From contig CAYJKL010000004.1 in assembly GCA_964370755.1 (NCBI GenBank), forward strand, positions 1-64,000: a stretch of 64,000 bases of DNA, read 5' to 3'. Both the position numbers and the translations under genes were made by a program. Numbering within the stretch: the first letter of the stretch is position 1; each line of letters opens with the position of its first letter. This document shows positions 61,100 to 64,000 of the stretch, piece after piece. Below the pieces are notes generated by a model that ran no database searches, was not told the DNA's origin, and saw only the letters and a list, made by a program, of their open reading frames with translations. Source of the DNA: CAKOSP01 sp964370755 (GTDB lineage Bacteria > Bacillota_I > Bacilli_A > RF39 > UBA660).

Positions 61100-63119
61100 C
61101 AGTTCCCTTCCTTAATCCTTCTTTAAGAATTAAATCATGTACTATTATTGAGTTAGAAATATCCAACTCTTCCTCTGCTATTTTTATAAGATTACTAATA
61201 TAATCGTCTGTTAATATTGTTCCTTCTTTAAGAATTTTATAATCTCCAGTTGAATTATTATAGTATATTTGTTCTGTTATAAAACTTGCATTTGGAAATA
61301 TAACGTGATTATTTTCTTTGTATTCAAATATATCATTTCCAAGAGCATATGAATTTTCTAAATTCATCATATTAAGTATTGTTGGTGATATATCTATCAT
61401 ACCCATTGGATATGTTATTTCACCTTGAAGTTCTTTTCTAAGTTCCTCATTTTTTGTCCATATTATTAAAGGAGTCTTTTTATTTACTTCGTGGTCAAAG
61501 CTATCATACTCAATGTATCCTTCTTCATCTTCTTCAGTAAATATTCCAGTTTCTTGATTATAATTTATAAGCTCCGCTAAATCATTTCTAGAAAATTTAG
61601 CGTCATGGTCCCCGTAAAATACGAATACAGTGTCATTGAAATTTTCACTTGTTCTAACCATTTCCATAAATTCACCTAATGCTTGGTCTGCAAAATGTGC
61701 ACTTTTAATATATCTACCAATTGATTCTTCACTAAGTGGATCAACTACAGTTTCTACTAAATTTCCATTTTCATCTTCTTCAGTAATTGTCGTAGATAAA
61801 TCATATTCAGCATATCTGCTTACATCTTCAAATGGTGAATGGTTAGATAATGTAATTATTGTCCCCATATAACTTTCATTATTGTTTTCGATATTTTTTA
61901 AGTGTTCAAATGACTGACTAAAGAATAAAGAATCATTAATTCCTAATCCCACTACGTCTTCATCGGTAAAATCATACTCAGTTTTGTAATAAAATTCTTG
62001 GTATCCTAAAGATGGATGAGCATAACTTCTGTTCCACATACTAAAGTTATTACCATGCATACTAAACGATGTGTATCCTTCAGCACCTAAAATTTTAGGT
62101 AAAGTTTCATAATATCTATCGTAGTAACTTACAAATACAGTTCCACTTGCTGCTGGGTATAATCCTGATAATAAACTAAATTCTGAGTCAGATGATGTAC
62201 CTGTTGATATTTGTGGATAAAAGTTTGAAAAATACATTCCTTCATCTATTAACTGTTTTGTGTAAGGAAGAACATCTTCTCCATTAAATGACATATCTAA
62301 AAGGAATGTTTGTATACTTTCCATATGAACAAATATTACATTTTTACCTTCCATAATACCCGTGTACTCATTAGGTTCTTTTGCTGGTAAATTTTCGTAA
62401 TATTCATTAAACTTTTCAGCTGCTTCTTCATAACCAAATAAACTAGTAAATCTAGGTGTTAAAGTTTGTATTAAATCATTTACTTGATAAAACATTATTC
62501 CAAATCTCTCAACATTTAGATTTCTGTTCCACTGCTTTGCAAGTCTACTATAGTCAGTTGGCGTTGATGTTGCTAAAATAAATACTATCATTCCTAAACC
62601 AACTAAGAATGTTGATAATACCATTTTTTTAGTTTTTTCTATTTTTTCTATGAAATTATAATATGTTGATTTACTTAATTTTCTATGTATTACGTAAAAT
62701 ATTATTGGAAAAATTATGAACATTATATCTAAAGCTGATACTCTATCAAATATTGAATCTGCTACTGTTTCAGTTTGCCCTGCTGTTGCTAAGTCGCCAA
62801 ATGATGCAAATGATGTATAAAATTTATAATATATTGTATTAACTATTTGTAAAGCACAAAAAACAATCATCCATACAAATAAGTAATTGAATCTTCTTTT
62901 AGCTTTTACTAAATATCCAAAAGATCCTATTATTATAATTATTCCTGTGTTTGCAATGAATGACCTAAGAGTTATAAAATCTCCCAAAGTAAAATATCTA
63001 ACTAGACACATTCCTATTAACGAAAGTATTACATACGTTATAAATAGCCTACTAGTTAGTATATATTCAATAATAAATTTACGAAATTTCCTTAGATTTT
63101 TACTAATTTTCTTTTTCAT
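61083..63119 (-). CDS. ltaS: Lipoteichoic acid synthase-family sulfatase-fold enzyme
   Basis: 678 residues from the ATG at 63119 (GAGAAGG site). Five membrane segments, then an extracellular sulfatase-fold domain. Motifs: 'VIFVHMESIQTF' (metal Glu), catalytic Thr in 'ISTGTSSDSEF' (about 308), 'SMHGNNFSMWNR', 'FYGDHDAKF' (metal Asp/His). LtaS polymerises glycerol phosphate from phosphatidylglycerol on lipid anchors. Length and motifs fit; an LtaS paralog with a different role is possible. Confidence 0.93.
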   Translation of the reverse strand: MKKKISKNLRKFRKFIIEYILTSRLFITYVILSLIGMCLVRYFTLGDFITLRSFIANTGIIIIIGSFGYLVKAKRRFNYLFVWMIVFCALQIVNTIYYKFYTSFASFGDLATAGQTETVADSIFDRVSALDIMFIIFPIIFYVIHRKLSKSTYYNFIEKIEKTKKMVLSTFLVGLGMIVFILATSTPTDYSRLAKQWNRNLNVERFGIMFYQVNDLIQTLTPRFTSLFGYEEAAEKFNEYYENLPAKEPNEYTGIMEGKNVIFVHMESIQTFLLDMSFNGEDVLPYTKQLIDEGMYFSNFYPQISTGTSSDSEFSLLSGLYPAASGTVFVSYYDRYYETLPKILGAEGYTSFSMHGNNFSMWNRSYAHPSLGYQEFYYKTEYDFTDEDVVGLGINDSLFFSQSFEHLKNIENNNESYMGTIITLSNHSPFEDVSRYAEYDLSTTITEEDENGNLVETVVDPLSEESIGRYIKSAHFADQALGEFMEMVRTSENFNDTVFVFYGDHDAKFSRNDLAELINYNQETGIFTEEDEEGYIEYDSFDHEVNKKTPLIIWTKNEELRKELQGEITYPMGMIDISPTILNMMNLENSYALGNDIFEYKENNHVIFPNASFITEQIYYNNSTGDYKILKEGTILTDDYISNLIKIAEEELDISNSIIVHDLILKEGLRKGTDEEEE

Positions 63120-63138
63120 CTTACCTTCTCGCATTGTA

Positions 63139-63167
63139 ATTATATCAAAATTTTATTTTTTTTTCAA
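63139..63167 (-). promoter_or_regulatory. Consensus promoter of the ltaS-LCP operon
   Basis: Minus strand TTGAAA, 17-base spacer, TATAAT with TGA before it. It is back to back with the tRNA promoter. Confidence 0.8.
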
Positions 63168-63173
63168 TTATTC

Positions 63174-63202
63174 TTGATTAATTTATAAAATTTTGATACA
63201 AT
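63174..63202 (+). promoter_or_regulatory. Promoter of the tRNA-Gly gene
   Basis: Plus strand TTGATT, 17-base spacer, TACAAT with TGA before it. The predicted start near 63209 is four bases before the tRNA. Confidence 0.75.
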
Positions 63203-63212
63203 TTTGTTACAT

Positions 63213-63287
63213 GCAGGTGTAGTATAATGGTTAATATGCGGCCTTGCCAAGGCTGAGATGGGAGTTCGATTCTCCTCACTTGCTCCA
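63213..63287 (+). tRNA. tRNA-Gly(GCC)
   Basis: 75 bases. Acceptor stem GCAGGTG pairs with CACTTGC; anticodon stem-loop CCTTGCCAAGG gives anticodon GCC; T-arm GGGAGTTCGATTCTCC; CCA end is encoded. Clear cloverleaf. Confidence 0.96.
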
Positions 63288-63333
63288 AATTTATAGGAAA
63301 CTCGGACTAATAGTCTTCCGAGAGTAATAAATG

Positions 63334-63357
63334 CTAACAGAAATGTTAGTTTTTTTT
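63334..63357 (+). terminator. Terminator after the tRNA
   Basis: Stem CTAACA / TGTTAG (63334-63339 with 63344-63349), four-base loop GAAA, then eight T. A second hairpin (CTCGGA / TCCGAG, 63301-63322) lies between the tRNA and this terminator and may mark a processed trailer. Confidence 0.85.
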
Positions 63358-63375
63358 GTCTAAAGGAGTGATTAT

Positions 63376-63528
63376 ATGTTAACGATTGAAATTAAAAGAA
63401 TTGAAATAAGCCAAGTATTTAAAAGAAAAATTGAAATGCTAGGTAAATTTACAAATACTAACCCTATTATATTAAATGGTGAAGTAATGAATATTAAAGG
63501 CACTAATATCAAAAAATGCATTTTCTGA
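63376..63528 (+). CDS. 50-residue ORF with strong ribosome binding site
   Basis: ATG at 63376 after AAAGGAGTG; stop TGA at 63526. Charged sequence beginning MLTIEIKRIEISQVFKRK with no membrane segment. The good site suggests translation, but no promoter other than the tRNA one is obvious, and the terminator lies between. It could be the 5' remnant of a longer gene cut by the palindromic segment that follows. Function unknown. Confidence 0.4.
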   Translation: MLTIEIKRIEISQVFKRKIEMLGKFTNTNPIILNGEVMNIKGTNIKKCIF

Positions 63529-63533
63529 TATCA

Positions 63534-63551
63534 ATTTCGCAAGTGCGAAAT
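63534..63551. repeat. Perfect short palindrome
   Basis: ATTTCGCA-AG-TGCGAAAT, 8-bp arms with a two-base loop, directly after the stop of the 50-residue ORF. No T-run follows, so it is not a typical terminator. Confidence 0.8.
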
Positions 63552-63556
63552 AAGAG

Positions 63557-63610
63557 TTGCACATATATAAATCCTTATAAAATAAGGTGTTATGATATAT
63601 GTATGTGCAA
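63557..63610. repeat. Nested inverted repeat
   Basis: Outer arms TTGCACATA (63557-63565) and TATGTGCAA (63602-63610); inner hairpin CCTTAT-AAA-ATAAGG (63573-63587). The two hairpins could fold as one structured RNA or cruciform. No coding frame is evident through it. Confidence 0.75.
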
Positions 63611-63688
63611 TTTCCCTTATCCTGTTTTTAAAATTCTAGGTAAATTCGAATATTTTTATTAAATATAAATACTAGAAATTAAGAATAA

Positions 63689-63717
63689 TTGAATTAATAA
63701 TAAAAAAAGTGTATAAT
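63689..63717 (+). promoter_or_regulatory. Promoter of the 35-residue ORF / peptidase E operon
   Basis: Plus strand TTGAAT, 17-base spacer, TATAAT within GTGTATAATA. It is about 30 bases before the ORF at 63749. Between 63611 and 63688 I see no gene. Confidence 0.65.
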
Positions 63718-63748
63718 AAAAGCAATTGAAAGGATAATAGAATTTAAT

Positions 63749-63856
63749 ATGGATACAAGTACAATTAATATATTAACTGAATTAGGTATTAGTTTAAGTT
63801 CATTAGCGGTCAAAGAAACAAAAGAAATAAATATGATAGGAGATGAATATATATGA
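63749..63856 (+). CDS. 35-residue ORF overlapping peptidase E
   Basis: ATG at 63749, stop TGA at 63854; the stop overlaps the next ATG (ATGA). Sequence begins MDTSTINILTELGISL. The AAAGGA site is about 13 bases upstream, rather far. It may be a leader peptide that couples translation to the peptidase gene, or the remnant of a truncated gene. Function unknown. Confidence 0.4.
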   Translation: MDTSTINILTELGISLSSLAVKETKEINMIGDEYI

Positions 63857-64000
63857 GATTATTTATATGCGGCGGTGGTTCTGGTGACCAAACTACTATA
63901 GCAAACAATAGATTTAACGAAATCATTAATAATGATAAGAGACCTTTATTATATATCCCATTCGCCATGACTAAATTTCCTCTTGAAAGCTGTTATGAGT
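63853..64000 (+). CDS. Peptidase E-like (S51) protein, partial
   Basis: First 49 codons only; the gene continues past the window. 'MRLFICGGGSGDQT', 'NRFNEIIN', and 'LLYIPFAM' match the N-terminus of the dipeptidase E / class I glutamine amidotransferase-like S51 family, which cleaves Asp-X dipeptides. The catalytic Ser lies beyond the end, so activity cannot be judged. Ribosome binding site AGGAGATG is inside the preceding small ORF. Confidence 0.8.
   Translation, partial: MRLFICGGGSGDQTTIANNRFNEIINNDKRPLLYIPFAMTKFPLESCYE

Noticed and set aside
63534..63610. Insertion sequence or MITE
   Set aside because: Palindromes are present, but no target-site duplication, transposase or second copy is visible in the window; kept as an open observation only.
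1..64000. Mycoplasma-type genetic code (TGA = Trp), suggested by AT-richness
   Set aside because: TGA ends real genes, for example at 26223, and at 63526 and 63854, and Trp is encoded by TGG throughout.

Overview
The window is AT-rich DNA from a low-GC Gram-positive (Bacillota) bacterium. It most resembles the uncultured gut Bacilli/Erysipelotrichia-like lineages, but no 16S or other phylogenetic marker is present, so this placement is an inference. Supporting signs are strong AGGAGG-type ribosome binding sites, TTGACA/TATAAT-type promoters, a T-box leader in front of tyrS, an LtaS-type lipoteichoic acid synthase, an LCP protein, and spore-coat-like proteins (CotF-like, CotY/CotZ-like). TGA is a normal stop here (for example at 26223), so the Mycoplasma code is not used. 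I see no phage, IS element, CRISPR array or rRNA. One tRNA is present, tRNA-Gly(GCC) at 63213.

Region by region. (1) 1-9878, minus strand: a Tad-like pilus operon. From promoter to 3' end it encodes a membrane-anchored surface protein, a 1149-residue thioester-type surface protein, a small pilin-like protein, CpaB-, TadA-, TadB- and TadC-like assembly proteins, two small pilins with their own promoter, two TadE-like minor pilins, and the start of a probable TadZ-like gene. (2) 10.0-11.3 kb, plus strand: a degenerate metallophosphoesterase and two CotF-like genes. (3) 11.3-17.7 kb: a membrane protein, ligA, two tandem sugar nucleotidyltransferases and pcrA. (4) 17.7-22.4 kb: a modular type IV pilin carrying a von Willebrand A domain, a CotY/Z-like coat protein, an EIIB-like membrane protein without the catalytic Cys, and an FtsW/RodA/SpoVE protein. 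(5) 22.4-27.2 kb: a T-box-controlled HAD-tyrS operon, a YebC-family regulator, a patatin and a SDR epimerase. (6) 27.2-30.2 kb: three TasA-like exported proteins (one with a LysM domain) and two membrane microprotein genes, each with its own promoter and terminator.

(7) 30.3-54.6 kb, all minus strand: a large surface-polysaccharide locus. It holds wecB, a WecA/TagO-type initiating transferase, WecG/TagA, an Alg13/Alg14-like pair, several GT2/GT4/GT32 transferases, a Wzx-like flippase, two Wzy-like proteins, a TagGH/Wzm-Wzt ABC exporter, and a GT-C::GT2 fusion with DUF2304 and SMR partners. A separate promoter at 54.6 kb drives a cassette (UbiA prenyltransferase, acyltransferase 3, HAD-GtrA fusion, large membrane protein) that looks like a polyprenyl-phosphoryl-pentose pathway. 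(8) 54.7-63.1 kb: a membrane-anchored cohesin-domain protein next to a secreted glucosaminidase with a dockerin, a membrane protein with a histone-like Lys-rich tail, an LCP protein with a PASTA-like domain, an unknown protein and LtaS. (9) 63.2-64 kb, plus strand: tRNA-Gly, two very small ORFs, nested palindromes and the start of a peptidase E gene.

Together the genes describe a cell-envelope region: pilus and fibre appendages, capsule or wall-polymer synthesis and export, wall-polymer ligation (LCP), LTA synthesis and wall remodelling. The most unusual items are the cohesin/dockerin wall-hydrolase pair, the Tad operon with its atypical leaders and thioester protein, the VWA pilin and the pentose-lipid cassette.
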